Below, piece by piece: positions 34,576-45,874 of a stretch of DNA of 64,000 nucleotides (within the stretch, counting starts at the first letter, position 1; each line of letters starts with the position of its first letter). The DNA lies in contig JALMGJ010000012.1 of the NCBI GenBank assembly GCA_023362775.1, positions 22,278,001-22,342,000 on the forward strand, given 5' to 3'. Under the pieces are notes generated by a model that was given only the letters and a program-made list of their open reading frames with translations, made no database searches and was not told the DNA's origin. Position numbers and translations under genes: made by a program. This DNA is from Charina bottae. Taxonomy: Eukaryota > Chordata > Lepidosauria > Squamata > Charinaidae.

Positions 34576-35366
34576 GGATATTTATTTATTTTATTTTATT
34601 TTATATTTTATTTTATTATTTTATTATTTTATTATATTTATTTTATTTTATTATTTTATTTTATTTTATTTTATTTTATTTTATTTTATTTTACCGTATT
34701 TTCCGGCGTATAAGACGACTGGGCGTATAAGACGACCCCCAACTTTTCCAGTTAAAATATAGAGTTTGGGATATACGCCGGAAAATACATTACTCGCCGT
34801 ATAAGACCTCTCCTGGCCAAGTGCAGTCGCTCGCCGGAACGCAGCCCCCAGGGAAGAGCAGGAGGACGAGCGCGGGGCGGCGTACTGCATTGGGTCCCAT
34901 CGCTCGAAGGAGAAACGCGGGGAGGGGGGAGCGAGCTCCGTTCCCTCGGAGCAGCCTTGGGAAGGGAGAGGGCAAAACGCAGTGGCTCCACGACGGGCTC
35001 CAAACTCGTCCTCCTGCTCTTCCCTGGGGGCTGCGTTCCGGCGAGCGGCTGCACTTGGCCAGGAGAGGTCTTATATGGCGAGTACGTATTTTCCGGCGTA
35101 TAAGACGACACCCGGCGTATAAGACGACCCCCGACTTTTGAGATGATTTTCCTGGGTTAAAAAGTCGTCTTATACGCCGGAAAATACGGTATTTTATTTT
35201 ATTTTATTTTATTATTTATTTTATTTTATTTTATTTTATTTTATTTTATTTTATTTTATTTTATTTTATTTTATTTTATTTTATTTTATTTTATTTTATT
35301 TTATTTTATTTTATTTTATTTTATTATTTTATTTTATTTTATTTTATTTTATTTTATTTTATTTTA
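34576..35366. repeat. (TTTTA)n array, tail of the CORE-SINE, split by a DNA transposon
   Basis: Pentamer TTTTA repeats at about 34576-34693 and 35190-35366. They continue the A-rich tail of the minus-strand SINE that follows. The foldback element at 34694-35191 lies inside them. Confidence 0.9.
34694..35191. mobile_element. Foldback DNA transposon (CCGTATTTTCCGGCGTATAA termini)
   Basis: Both ends carry CCGTATTTTCCGGCGTATAA or its complement, with TA at each edge. Nested inside, a GC-rich inverted repeat (about 34800-34880 against 35000-35085, with gaacgcagcccccagggaag) allows the element to fold back over most of its length. Further cgtataagacgac copies lie internally at each end. The superfamily is uncertain (a TA duplication would suit a mariner-like element). 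The ORFs here are shadows. Confidence 0.8.
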
Positions 35367-36003
35367 TCCCGCCTTTATTATTTTTATAAATAACTCAAGG
35401 CGGCGAACATACCTATTACTCCTTCCTCCTCCTATTTTCCCCGCAACAACAACCCTGTGAGGTGAGTTGGGCTGAGAGAGAGGGACTGGCCCAAGGTCAC
35501 CCAGCCAGCTTTCAGGCCTAAGGCAGGACTAGAACTCTCAGTCTCCTGGTTTCCCATTGGCTCCTTCCTAGGACTGAGAGAGTGTGACTAGCCCAAGGTC
35601 ACTCAGCCGGTTTTCAGGCCTAAGGCGGGACTAGAAGTCTCAGTCTCCTGGTTTGCCATTGGCTCCTTCCCAGGGCTGAGAGACAGGGACTGGCCCAAGG
35701 TCATCCAGCCGGCTTTCATGCCTATGGCGGGACTAGAACTCTCAGTCTCCTGGTTTGCCATTGGCTCCTTCCTAGGGCTGAGAGAGTGTGACTAGCCCAA
35801 GGTCACTCAGCCGGTTTTCAGGCCTAAGGCGGGACTAGAAGTCTCAGTCTCCTGGTTTGCCATTGGCTCCTTCCCAGGGCTGAGAGACAGGGACTGGCCC
35901 AAGGTCACCCAGCCGGCTTTCATGCCTAAGGCGGGACTAGAACTCTCAGTCTCCTGGTTTCTAACCCATTGCCTTAACCACTAGACCAAACTGACTCCTT
36001 GTC
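35367..36003 (-). mobile_element. CORE/MIR-like SINE with five internal 102-bp tandem repeats
   Basis: Minus-strand SINE with the usual tail (atcccgcctttattattttt) at left and the tRNA-like head (ccttaaccactagaccaaac) at right. Its middle is expanded: units begin at 35471, 35573, 35675, 35777 and 35879, each exactly 102 bp, the fifth running into the head. Units 2 and 4 differ by one base and units 3 and 5 are nearly the same. Confidence 0.93.
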
Positions 36004-36009
36004 ATAAAT

Positions 36010-36955
36010 AAATGCTCATTGTCTGCACCATTCCCTATCAACAACCTATCACCCTTCTAAGGGCATTCCATACCTCTCTGACCCCATCCTTTCCTATCTT
36101 TTGTATTCTAATACCCCCAATCTTGTCAAGCATAGTCATTATTGAAAAAAAATGTCTACCTTCAAGACCATATCAACAAAAATCACTGATATTTCCTGAG
36201 ATTAGTACCAGGATAGCCTTTCATGTGCTGAAACTTTCTAATATTAGTTATCTCTGCTCCTGATACTAGACAAGATGCAGAAAAGGTGAACATTTATTTA
36301 TATGTGATAGACCTGCACCCACATTACAACTTTTGTGTACTGGTTTACAATATTTCAGATGTAATTCAGTACACTATCTTCTCCAAGCATCTTTCTAATT
36401 ATTTGCTAAGATTTGATGAAATGTTTGAATTAGGAAAACATGTTCAATGGCAACAACAAAAAATCCTGTGGTTTATAGGGTTGACATACTGCTTGATATC
36501 TCCAAGCATGGAGATATAATCACCATTATCCCTTTTCCTACCTGATTTAGACACACTGTGATTCAATCCAATAAGATTGGACTGAGCCACAAACAATCAG
36601 GGATCCCATCACATCAGCAGCTAGTTTTAGCTGCATCATGACATCACTGAAGCCTAATGTGGAGTATGGAGAGGAGGACACTGCTTTCTGCAATGTCCTG
36701 AAAGCAAAAGAAATATAAATAAATAAATCAGCCATTTGGGTAATAATCTTCTTAAAATTTTTTTTAAAAGATTAAAGAGGCAGTGGTATTTTTTGACACT
36801 GCTGAAACTCAGGAGGTATCAGGTTTCATCTAGCAACACACAATCAATGTGTAGAACCAATAGGATGGCCAGAAATTTAGATGCTACTGAAGATAATCAC
36901 TAGGGGAAGAACATATTTCCTCCACCCTTGAATGATGTTCCTGTATAAATATCAT
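36010..36955. other. Unannotated DNA
   Basis: No gene or repeat recognised. Confidence 0.45.
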
Positions 36956-36967
36956 CAACCATATCAC

Positions 36968-37079
36968 CAGTGGTGTCAGCAGGGCATGGTCAAAATAAGT
37001 CAAGATGGCAGCCCCAACAGTGACAATTGAAAATGGCCACCATCTTGGCTTTTTTGGCCATACTTTGTGGACATCCCTG
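36968..37079. mobile_element. Non-autonomous hAT MITE (AAGATGGCAGCC family)
   Basis: A 112-bp element with inner arms gtcaagatggcagccc and ggccaccatcttggct. Perfect 8-bp target duplication CATATCAC at 36960-36967 and 37080-37087. The relative at 59615-59778 shares the ends and the inner motif. Confidence 0.88.
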
Positions 37080-37087
37080 CATATCAC

Positions 37088-37848
37088 CGAGACAGTAACC
37101 ATGCTATGATTGAGCTTAGGGATTTTTTATCTGAACCTTCCATCTCTAGCACACTTTGAAAATGGAAGGAAGGTAAGAGAGAAGGCTAGGAGAATGTTTT
37201 GGAGGAGAGGCCCAGCTTTTGTAGGGTGGGTGAGGCAGAGGGGGATGGAAGAAGAGGCCTGTGCGGGTAGGAGAGGCAGAGGCTAACTTTTCAATGTGGG
37301 TGGTTGGGAGAAGCCAAGGTAACGTGGGGAGGAAAGGCCAAGAACATATGCTATGGGGTGATTGGAGAGTATGTCTTTTCCAAACTTCTCTTCATAAACC
37401 AATGGAGAAATTTTTATACATCCCAAAATGAACTTTAAAAAAATCTAACTTCCCTTAACTAGCCCCAGCCATCAGCAGCATACCAGGCATGTGTTTTTGT
37501 GCCTTTAAAAAACTGGCTGTTTTATACTGGCCTTCTCCAGCCAGAAATGTTCCCTAACATATGTCTTTTGATGGACTGCATTTATTCTAGTTTTTACTCT
37601 GATATTTACTGGACCTCGAAAATGCTTTGGGATGTGGCATAAAAATACCTTTAATAAATAATGAGTAAATAAAATGACTTGTACATGTTCAGCAGGCAAC
37701 ATACACAATGCCATGTTACTTTTATATACTCAGGTAGGGATAACTGAGAGTTAGTATTATGAGGAAACTAACACTTGCATCTCAAACTTGTGTGGAACTT
37801 AGCTGCCACATCTCTTCAGTTATTGTGATGTATTGGCAGTTTTAGTAA
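37088..37848. other. Unannotated DNA
   Basis: No gene or repeat recognised. Confidence 0.45.
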
Positions 37849-37862
37849 ATTGTCAGTGCATT

Positions 37863-38058
37863 GGTTGTTGTGGGTTTTCCGGGCTGTGTGGCCGTGTTCT
37901 GACAGTTTTTGTTCCTAACGTTTCGCCAGTCGCTGTGGCTGGCATCTTCAGAGGACAGGAGCACAGCTAGAAGATTCTCTCTGTGCCCAAGTGCCACAGC
38001 TACTGGCGAACAACAACAACAATCATCGGATTCCGGCCGTGAAAGCTTTCGACTATAC
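37863..38058 (-). mobile_element. Short PLE family A copy (terminus only)
   Basis: 196 bp between perfect 14-bp duplications ATTGTCAGTGCATT (37849-37862 and 38059-38072). Contains the family-A terminus with a hammerhead-like core, then a truncated second arm (ccacagctactggcgaa), an AAC run and the end segment gattccggccgtgaaagc. No coding sequence. Confidence 0.9.
37913..37955 (-). ncRNA. Hammerhead-ribozyme-like motif, PLE family A
   Basis: Minus strand: TCCT-CTGAAGA-T-GCCAG, loop, CTGGC-GAAAC-GTT-AGGA. Helix I (TCCT/AGGA) and stem II (GCCAG/CTGGC) both pair perfectly. Confidence 0.65.
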
Positions 38059-38074
38059 ATTGTCAGTGCATTCT

Positions 38075-40500
38075 CTGAGAGAAAAATATGCATTTAGATT
38101 AAGGCCATGCAGTGTTTTGGATTCAGTGTCCAAAAGGTAGCAACTTCCAGCTACAACTTAAAGCAGCCATGCGTTTCCCTTGAGCCACATGGATGCCACA
38201 TGATCCCAGGAAAAGAAACAGCTGTCTTAAGCTGTTGCAGACAAATGCTACACGAGCAACCTTGCATGTACTGAAGCCCAGAGATCAACTCTGAAGCACT
38301 GCACCATCTTAATTTGCATACAGTTTTTTTTTAAAAAAATCAGAGTTTAATATCGAATCATTTATAGATTAAAATTGGCAAATGTGATATAGACTAGGAA
38401 TGAACAGAATTGTCCATCCTTTCAGATAATGCCTTAAAATTCTACAGCCGGCTATTGAGAGGGAAAAGGCTGTAGGACAATGGTACTGAGAAGCACATAC
38501 TTTGCATACAGAACTCCAAAATGTCACCTCCGATGGCTTCAGAAACACTGTAGTGATTGCAGCTCTGAATCAATACAGGAAACAGCGAGATGCATCAATG
38601 GCCCGACTTGGCCTTAGCTATTTTCCTAGGAGACAACCTCAGTTTTATGAAGAGGTTTGCATGCTTTCTTTGTAATATTCACCATGTGCTAATACATTCT
38701 GAAGTTTGATTTTCCTTGGTCTGCTCACAGATGGTGTTATTGTGCTTTCAAGTCCAAAGTCTCCCCATTGACTTATACCAGCTACATAATCTCTGCATAC
38801 GGTAATCAGTGAAATTACTATACTTTTAGAATGACAGAACACTTTGGAAACTTTAATAAAGGTAGTTTATTGATTCTAATTAAATCTCCTTTTTTTTCCC
38901 AAAGTATAGCAGACACTGGTCTTAGTTAGCTTTAATTTTGGTCTGACATTTACTTCTCAGTAAAGAAGTGGGAATTTGGGCTGGACAATTCATTTTAATT
39001 TTGGTGAAAAATATCATTTAAATGTCAGAAAACTGCATATTTAACATTTGAAGTAATTAAGTGGCTTTAATTTAATAATAAATCTTCCTATTTTCATTTT
39101 ATTTACATTCTTTCTATCCTGTCCTGGTTTGGTTACCTTCTATGGTGATTCAGCTACAACTAATTGCTTCTTCATTTGAGTAAATATGTGTTAATGCAAT
39201 TTAAATCTGATAACCCATTTACCATTTCATTGATAGCATTTATCTCTGGGTGGGAGAATTGTTTTTGCTTGTTTTCTTTAGTTGAGCGTTTTGGTTACAA
39301 AGCTTTACTATACACCTCAAAACAGGTCATCACTTAGTGTGATGTAAATTATCTACAAGTGAATGTGCCAATTTTGTAAGTGCAAATAACTGCAGCTCCC
39401 ACATTATCAAACTTGAGAAGATGCCTTACAACAAATCAGATCCTGACTTTTTCATCTAGGTCAATATTACTTACAGTGACTGTAAGCAGCATCTCTTCAA
39501 GTTTTTGAATCAGAGTCTTTCTCAGCCCTACCTGTCCTATCCTGGAGATTCTGAGGATTAAGCCCAAGATCCACATGATTTTCACTTTCTGGGATCAGCA
39601 TCCATCTTTGCAGTGAGGCAGGATAGTGAGAAGGTGCTGATTATGCAATTCCTCATGCCGGGTTAGATAGAAAACAAATGAAACCATCTCTAATTTGGTG
39701 ATTAAACCAAGAACTCACCTCATTCTCAGTTGCCCTCTATTTTAGTGATATCCACATGTTCTTATCTGTTTGATTATGTAGCATTATCATGTTTCCTGTT
39801 TACATGAGATTGGCTATATACAGTAATCACAAATGGGAGTTAAAAGTCATCTAATCTTTAAGAGTGGAAAGGAGGAAGATGTCAGTGTCAATTTCAGTGC
39901 AAAGGTTTGTTTAGGAAGTGGAATATGGGCTCTTGCGCCCTTGGTATAAGTTGTGCTTCTTGATCCACAAGTCACAAGCTCTTGAGCCACAGAAAGGTCA
40001 GTTTTGATGTAGCACTGCACATTGCTAGTCTCCAGAACACGTTGACAGGAACCTACTTCCTAGAGAAAATCTTCAGATTAGTCCTAGATTGGTACTATAG
40101 AAGGGCAGTCATACCTAGGAGTTTCTCATATAATCCTTTCTCTTGGCTTGTTTTATTTTTTCTGGGCTCCATTCAAAATGTGCTGATGTCCATGCTCTCA
40201 TTGTTGCTGCTGCCACCACTTCCTCATTTTGCTGAGCTATCTCCATATGTTATGGCTATTAGTGTCCATGTGTCAAAAGGCTTTTTAAGCAGAGTTAGCA
40301 TAATGAGAGCTATTTGTTAGGCAATGTAGCTTCATTTCATATTTTAATTAAGCTATTCAGAACCTGCAGGATAACCCTCTGAAAACTGAACAGAATGGGA
40401 CCAAATTTGGTTCAGTGGGAGAAGCCAACAAAAGAAAAACCGAGTTTAAAATGGGCTGGATTTGGCTAGGGGTTGCAGAGAAGAAACACACAGAAAAAAA
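38075..40500. other. Unannotated DNA
   Basis: AT-rich, no repeat family or gene recognised. The 112-aa ORF at 39982-40320 shows no domain. Confidence 0.45.
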
Positions 40501-40510
40501 TCCCCCAGTT

Positions 40511-40931
40511 CAGAGCTTTCCAAACTTTTCATGTTGGTGACACACTTTTTAGACATGCATCATTTCGTGACACACTCTTACAGCAGGGCATCATTTCCCG
40601 ACACACACTTTACACTCTTAAAGCAGGGCACAAGGCAGGCACTAGGGCCTGCAGGGAATCACAGCAGGTTTGGAGGCAGCAAGGCACAAGGCAGACACTA
40701 GGACCTGCGTGGAATCCTGGCAGGGCAGGTTTGGAGGCAGCAAGGCACAAGGCAGGCACTAGGACCTGCGTGGAATCCTGGCAGGGCAGGTTTGGAGGCA
40801 GCAAGGCACAAGGCAGGCACTAGGACCTGCGCGGAATCCTGGCAGGGCTCGGAGGCAGCAGCAGCCGCGACACACCCAGACACTGCAGCCGACACACTAA
40901 CGTGTCACAACACACAGTTTGGAAAGCTCTG
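40511..40931. mobile_element. Non-autonomous hAT element with internal minisatellite, second copy
   Basis: Same ends (CAGAGCTTTCCAAAC / GTTTGGAAAGCTCTG) and internal repeats (cactaggacctgcgtggaat) as 23108-23517. Flanks CCCCAGTT (40503-40510) and CCCCAGTG (40932-40939), 7 of 8 matching. The number and spacing of internal repeats differ from the first copy. Confidence 0.92.
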
Positions 40932-40939
40932 CCCCAGTG

Positions 40940-41320
40940 CATCTCAGTGAAGAAGCAGGTGGGCAGCAGCTCAAAATGTTGCCAACTCCTCCATTCTATG
41001 TCATCCACTTTTCTCTTCCTAGTCATGTGACCCAGAGTGGAGCTGCTATGAAAGTAGCATTCCAGAACCCATGGTTTGCAGGATTTCCCATTTATTGATG
41101 TTAACATCAGAGCTTTATATGTGAATAGTACAGACCTGAGTAACTATTATGCCTATCTTGCTCAATTTAGTGAAGTGCAACCACATTTGCACTTGAGTCA
41201 ACTATATGTAAGCAAACAAACAAACAAGCAAAATTCCAGATCATGATCTTCCTACTTGTAAGATCTAAATGCGGCATACACATAATGTACTTGGGATTTT
41301 GTTGTATTCTTTATGTAAGT
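40940..41320. other. Unannotated DNA
   Basis: No gene or repeat recognised. Confidence 0.45.
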
Positions 41321-41385
41321 AATCTCTGATTTGATGGTTGTTGTGGGTTTTCCGGGCTGTGTGGCCATGTTCTGGCAGTTTTTGT

Positions 41386-41428
41386 TCCTAACGTTTCGCC
41401 AGTAGCTGTGGCTGGCATCTTCAGAGGA
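41386..41428 (-). ncRNA. Hammerhead-ribozyme-like motif, left arm
   Basis: Minus strand, same boxes as the 37913-37955 motif: CTGAAGA, stem II GCCAG/CTGGC, GAAAC, GTT, with TCCT/AGGA helix I. Confidence 0.65.
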
Positions 41429-41495
41429 CAGGAGCACAGCTAGAAGATTCTCTCTGTGCCCAACAAATCTTTAGAATCTTCTAGCTGTGCTCCTG

Positions 41496-41538
41496 TCCTC
41501 TGAAGATGCCAGCCACAGCTACTGGCGAAACGTTAGGA
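41496..41538 (+). ncRNA. Hammerhead-ribozyme-like motif, right arm
   Basis: Plus strand, the mirror of the left-arm motif. TCCT (41496-41499), CTGAAGA, T, GCCAG, nine-base loop, CTGGC, GAAAC, GTT, AGGA (ends 41538). All helices pair. Confidence 0.65.
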
Positions 41539-41639
41539 ACAAAAACTGCCAGAACACGGCCACACAGCCCGGAAAACCCACAACAACCATTGGATTCCGG
41601 CCGTGAAAGCCTTTGACTATACAATCTCTGATTTCTTTT

Positions 41640-42660
41640 TTGACCACACTCACTCATAGAAAGAAATTTTTCTCTTCTCAACAGATGTGTCTAAATGCTT
41701 ACATTTATTTTTTATTAAAGATTTACAAGAATCAGTTCCAGTTTATAAGCCTATGTCTCTTTTACACACACTTTCTTTCTCTGCTCCCCCCCTTTTTTTC
41801 TCTCTCTCTCTTTTTTTCTTGAGGAAAGAAGAAGTATTGACAATCTATATCTGTCTTTCTGGTCTGGAATTTTAGCATACATTTTCCTTGTTGCTTTTAA
41901 AAATTTATGTGACCTCCATGTTTATAGGCAAAGCAGCTATTCACAAATCACCACATTTGTATCACTACACATGTGACATCCTAAAGCAGCTAAATCCCAG
42001 GTGGATAGATGTACTAATCACAGGAGGCAGGAAATAAGCTGCATGAACTTGTGGTGAAGTGAATTTTGTTCCAGGATGGAAATTGCTTCTGAAGCTGATT
42101 AATATTGAGAACAGATATCTGTAATTCGGGTGCTGGGCTATTCTTGAGGGTTTCACAACTGTACATTTCATTCTTAATGTCTTATAAGGAAATCATTCAA
42201 GATGTCTCTTTTGCAGAGGATTGATTTGCCAAACCACCTTGCCCCAGCACAAATATGAGCCATGTCTCAAGGGCATAAAGTCATGATGTCATCCTATACT
42301 ATCCCTATCCCACCATGGAGACAGCCTCCATCTCTCTTTTCCTGTGGCCCATCAAAAGTGATGTCTTCTGACTTGTGGTAGCTCAAGTAGAGTTGTCTGG
42401 TTCACCTGCTGCACTTCACGAAACATCTCTACTCCAACCGGCTACTGTGCACTATACAAAAATACCCACTTCCCTCTGGTCACTGGTTGTTGTCTTCCAC
42501 AACCATGTTTTTTTTGTTCTTTACAAGTTCATCAATGGCAAGTGAAAAGCTTCTGGTTTTTTTTTTACAAGTTCACTGATGGAACAGGGAAATAATGAAA
42601 CTAGGCACTTTTTTTTAAAGAGAGAGTTTTGCCAGTTTACCCTTCTAGGTGAAGTCACAA
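41640..42660. other. Unannotated DNA
   Basis: CT-rich simple sequence at about 41785-41820. No gene recognised. Confidence 0.45.
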
Positions 42661-42671
42661 AAAGGGCATTT

Positions 42672-42783
42672 TCCTCCTTCTCCTTCTCCTTCTCCTTCTC
42701 CTTCTCCTTCTCCTTCTCCTTCTCCTTCTCCTTCTCCTTCTCCTTCTCCTTCTCCTTCTCCTTCTCCTTCTCCTTCTCCTCCT
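42672..42783. repeat. (CTCCTT)n microsatellite
   Basis: About 18 hexamer units; a pure purine/pyrimidine strand split. All three frames stay open through it, which explains the ORFs predicted on both strands. Confidence 0.97.
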
Positions 42784-42789
42784 CAAAAG

Positions 42790-43685
42790 ACTTACCCAAG
42801 AAAAAGAAGACGATTGGTCCTTGAATTCTTGGCTTTGGTAGAAAAGGTAAAGATGCAGGATAATCCACCAATTGGGGGCCATAGTAAGTATGATCCAGAC
42901 AGACCTTCAGGCCAACACCATATCCAAAGCAGAAGAAGAGGTTGAAAGCAGGAAAGAGACTTTTTAAAGCTAGCTTCATCTCCAGCTGTTTATGCACAGG
43001 AGACCAGCAACTGAAGGCTGACACATTTAAGTGCCTAGAGATGGTTTGACAGCAGGTTCTTCACCTTTCCTGCTGTGCTCTTGTTAATATGTTTATTGCT
43101 TCTCCATGGGAAGAGTAAATGGCAACTTAGCAAATGTTGCCCAGTCAGACCAATAAGAGAGTCCGAAAGCAGTTAGCCCTCAAAATTCCTCCCTCACTGG
43201 ATTATGCAATGTAGTTCTCCAATCAAAAGTGAAAGATGCATCTTAGTGACAATAATGTGCAAGGAAGTTCTATAATAGAGAAACGGGTTGCAAAGCCACA
43301 TACCAGGAAATTGGATTAAATTGTGCATTTTAGGCGAAATAAACTGAAATTTAAATTGGAAAAAGGAGAAAAGGAGAGAAATTGAAATTGATATAGCTAT
43401 CCAACAGTGGAGAGATCAGCTAATTAAATGGCCACGAATCATTCTCCCTGATCTTATGGAGGAAGCCTCAGACTGGTTGGAAATGAATGAGTTTCCACCC
43501 CGAGGCATCAGAAAACCCCAAGAAAAGCAAAACTAACCAAGGGTTAAGAAGAAACTCCTTCAATGACATCCCCTTCCCCAAATTATGGAAAAGGATTTTT
43601 TCTCAAGCCATATTGGATGGCTTTCTGCATACTTCCCTGCTTTCCTATAGCTCTGCAGACCATTTTGCCTTGCTGGAATTAGCTC
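42790..43685. other. Unannotated DNA
   Basis: No recognisable gene. A segment near 43330-43480 (gaaattgaaattgatatagc) is possibly from an old retroelement but is not assigned. Confidence 0.4.
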
Positions 43686-43691
43686 TTTACA

Positions 43692-43932
43692 GAGCCAGTT
43701 TGGTCTAGTGGTTAAGGTGCTGGGCTAGAAACCAGGAGACTGAGAGTTCTAGTCCTGCCTCAGGCATGAAAGCCGGCTGGGTGACCTTGGGCCAGTCCCT
43801 CTCCAACTCACCTCACAGGGTTGTTGTGGGGAAAATAGGAGGAGGAAGGTGTATTAGGTATGTTTGCTGCCTTGAGTTATTTATAAATATAATAAAGGTG
43901 AGGTAAAAATTAAATAATAAATAAATAAATAA
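43692..43932 (+). mobile_element. CORE/MIR-like tRNA SINE
   Basis: Plus-strand copy: head agccagtttggtctagtggt, core gggtgaccttgggccagtcc, tail gccttgagttatttataaat and an (AAAT)n end. Confidence 0.88.
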
Positions 43933-44059
43933 GCGGATTGATTATCTCTTCATAATTCCTCATTCCAGGAAATCCTTTCAGATTTAAAAAGTTCTTAATG
44001 CTCCTCAGAATTCTATACAAAAGCTCATATGGAATATCTGGCGATCTGTGTGTCCTGGT

Positions 44060-44680
44060 ATACCACATAAGCCAACGGTGTGCTAGAGCTGCCAAAAGAC
44101 CTAGTGCAATTGGTCTGTACCAACAACAGAGGTATAATGTATGTTGCACTGGTCAGACTGCACCTTGAATTCCGTGTAGAGTTTTGGTTACCACAATACC
44201 AGAAAGTTGTTAAGGAATTGAAAAGAATGCGGAGAGGAGCAACCAAGATGATGAGAAACTTGGAGGCTAAATCTTATGAAGAACAGTTAAAAGTACTGCC
44301 TATGTTTAGCCTAAAGAAGAAAAAGTTAAGGGGAGCCATGATAGTAGTCTTCCAATACTGTCACTAGGAAGACGGTGTGGATTTATTCTCCACTGTGTCT
44401 GAGGTAGGACAAGAAACAGTGGGTGGGATTTTATAGAAGAAGATCCAAATTCAAAACAAGGAGGAATTTCCTGACTGTGAAAGCTATTAAGCAGTGGAAC
44501 AGCTTGCCTCCTGGACTTGTGGAAACTCTATCACTGGATATTTTTAAACAGAGGTTGGACATCCAACAAAAGTTGGGCAGCTGGGATGGTCTGAAGATTC
44601 CTCTCTTGGCCAGGGGGTTGGAGTAGAAGACCCCCAAGATCGCTTCCAACCCTATGATGCTATGGTTCTATGATCCACAC
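44060..44680 (+). mobile_element. CR1 LINE 3' region
   Basis: Contains the CR1 ORF2 C-terminal block (plus strand, NFLTVKAIKQWNSLPPGLVE at 44462-44524) and the 3' UTR ending ctatgatgctatggttctat. The upstream portion (gcactggtcagactgcacct through gcggagaggagcaaccaaga) is a familiar part of the same family. Frame breaks make it inactive. Confidence 0.8.
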
Positions 44681-44689
44681 TAGATTCTT

Positions 44690-45680
44690 TACCAGCCTGA
44701 CATATCTCTATGGATCTTTTGAAATGGGGCATATTCCAACCCTTCATGCTAAGTAAAAGTAAGTACCTTAACCCATAGCTACCTAATATTTACTCAGATC
44801 ATTATTTTAAAAAGAAAAGTTCCAATGAATCACTGCTTCATTATTTCACATGCCTGTCAATCTATAGAAGGAAAACAATGAGGAAAGTTCTCCCAACATC
44901 AACCTCAATATAAAGAACGCACTGTCCTTTCTTCCAGTTACACAACAGTGAGATGAGATCTTTTTCCTTAGTTCCCCAACCTTGATCAACTTACAAGGCA
45001 TTTTTACTGCACTTGATTTAGCTCTGCTAGACTAAGCACATTATTAATTGGTTCCCTTTTATTTACAATACTATTGCTTGAAATATATACTACACTCTGT
45101 AATTGAATTTTTGGAATGCAGTAATTAAAAAAGTCAAAAGAGCAATAAACAGAAGCGTTAGTAAATAATTGCATCTGAGAATGAGCATAAATCATCCAGA
45201 TTAAATGATTTTATATCATATTTGAACTCTTTAATTTTAATTTATGACTTCCAGACAATTTACAGCCAGTTCTGACTACATTTTTTCCAACACACTTTGA
45301 TTCCAGGGAGCCGATAAATGAATGCTTAAGAATTCAAAGATTTTTTTCCCTTTTATTGTACAGAGGGTTGAACCAAACAAAAATATATATTTAGTTATCA
45401 ATAGATTCTTCAAGACCATTTAAGATGAGATTCAGTCCAAGCTGGGCTCATACAGGTTAATATTATACTTATAAAGTATGACTACCTTTTGCCTGCAAGT
45501 GCCTTATATATTTCATCATCATCATGGCTGCTCTGGGAATCACAGTATAGTGGGGTAATACAGTGATGTGCCAGGAGGGATGGGGGAATCAGTATTTTTA
45601 GCCTTTCTGTTTGTTTGCTTTGGGGATCAGTTGGGGGTTAAATTAAAATAGATGCTCAGAGTCCTTCTAGATTGGACAGC
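44690..45680. other. Unannotated DNA
   Basis: AT-rich, no gene or repeat recognised. Confidence 0.45.
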
Positions 45681-45692
45681 ATATAAGCCTCA

Positions 45693-45863
45693 ATCGAAGA
45701 GAAGGAGAGTACAACACCTCCACCAACACAAGCAGGACAAGCCAGGGTATATAAACAGAGAGCAAGTCCCACTCCCTTTTCGCACTGAAGATGTTGCCTA
45801 GCCTGGCAATGAAACGTCTGCAAGAAAACAACAAGGCTCAGAGAGCACCAAGGACTCCACGTG
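45693..45863 (+). mobile_element. PLE family C, short 3'-end copy
   Basis: Family-C terminus (ctcagagagcaccaaggact) with a TAAGCCTCA repeat at 45684-45692 and 45864-45872. Upstream part reads like the region before the terminus at 48790-48900 (cacctccaccaacac). Contains a well-preserved hammerhead-like core. Confidence 0.82.
45782..45821 (+). ncRNA. Hammerhead-ribozyme-like motif, PLE family C
   Basis: GCA, CTGAAGA, T, stem II GTTGCC/GGCAAT (with one G-U pair), GAAAC, GTC, TGC. GCA and TGC close helix I. Best-preserved family-C core in the window. Confidence 0.6.
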
Positions 45864-45874
45864 TAAGCCTCAGT

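Larger units (their letters stand above)
41333..41622. mobile_element. PLE family A hairpin copy with two opposed ribozyme-like cores
   Basis: Flanked by AATCTCTGATTT at 41321-41332 and 41623-41634. Two 118-bp arms (41334-41451 and 41473-41590) are inverted copies with very few mismatches around a 21-bp spacer. The end segment ttggattccggccgtgaaag follows, as in the copy at 37863. There is no ORF. It is a complete hairpin form of the family-A terminus. Confidence 0.92.

Noticed and set aside
34752..35141. Overlapping Pro/Arg-rich ORFs near 35 kb
   Set aside because: They come from the GC-rich foldback arms of the DNA transposon and mirror one another.
42521..43024. Long ORFs rich in Lys-Glu, Ser-Pro, Ser-Phe or Arg across the (CTCCTT)n repeat
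   Set aside because: They are translations of a hexamer microsatellite, which lacks stops in all frames.
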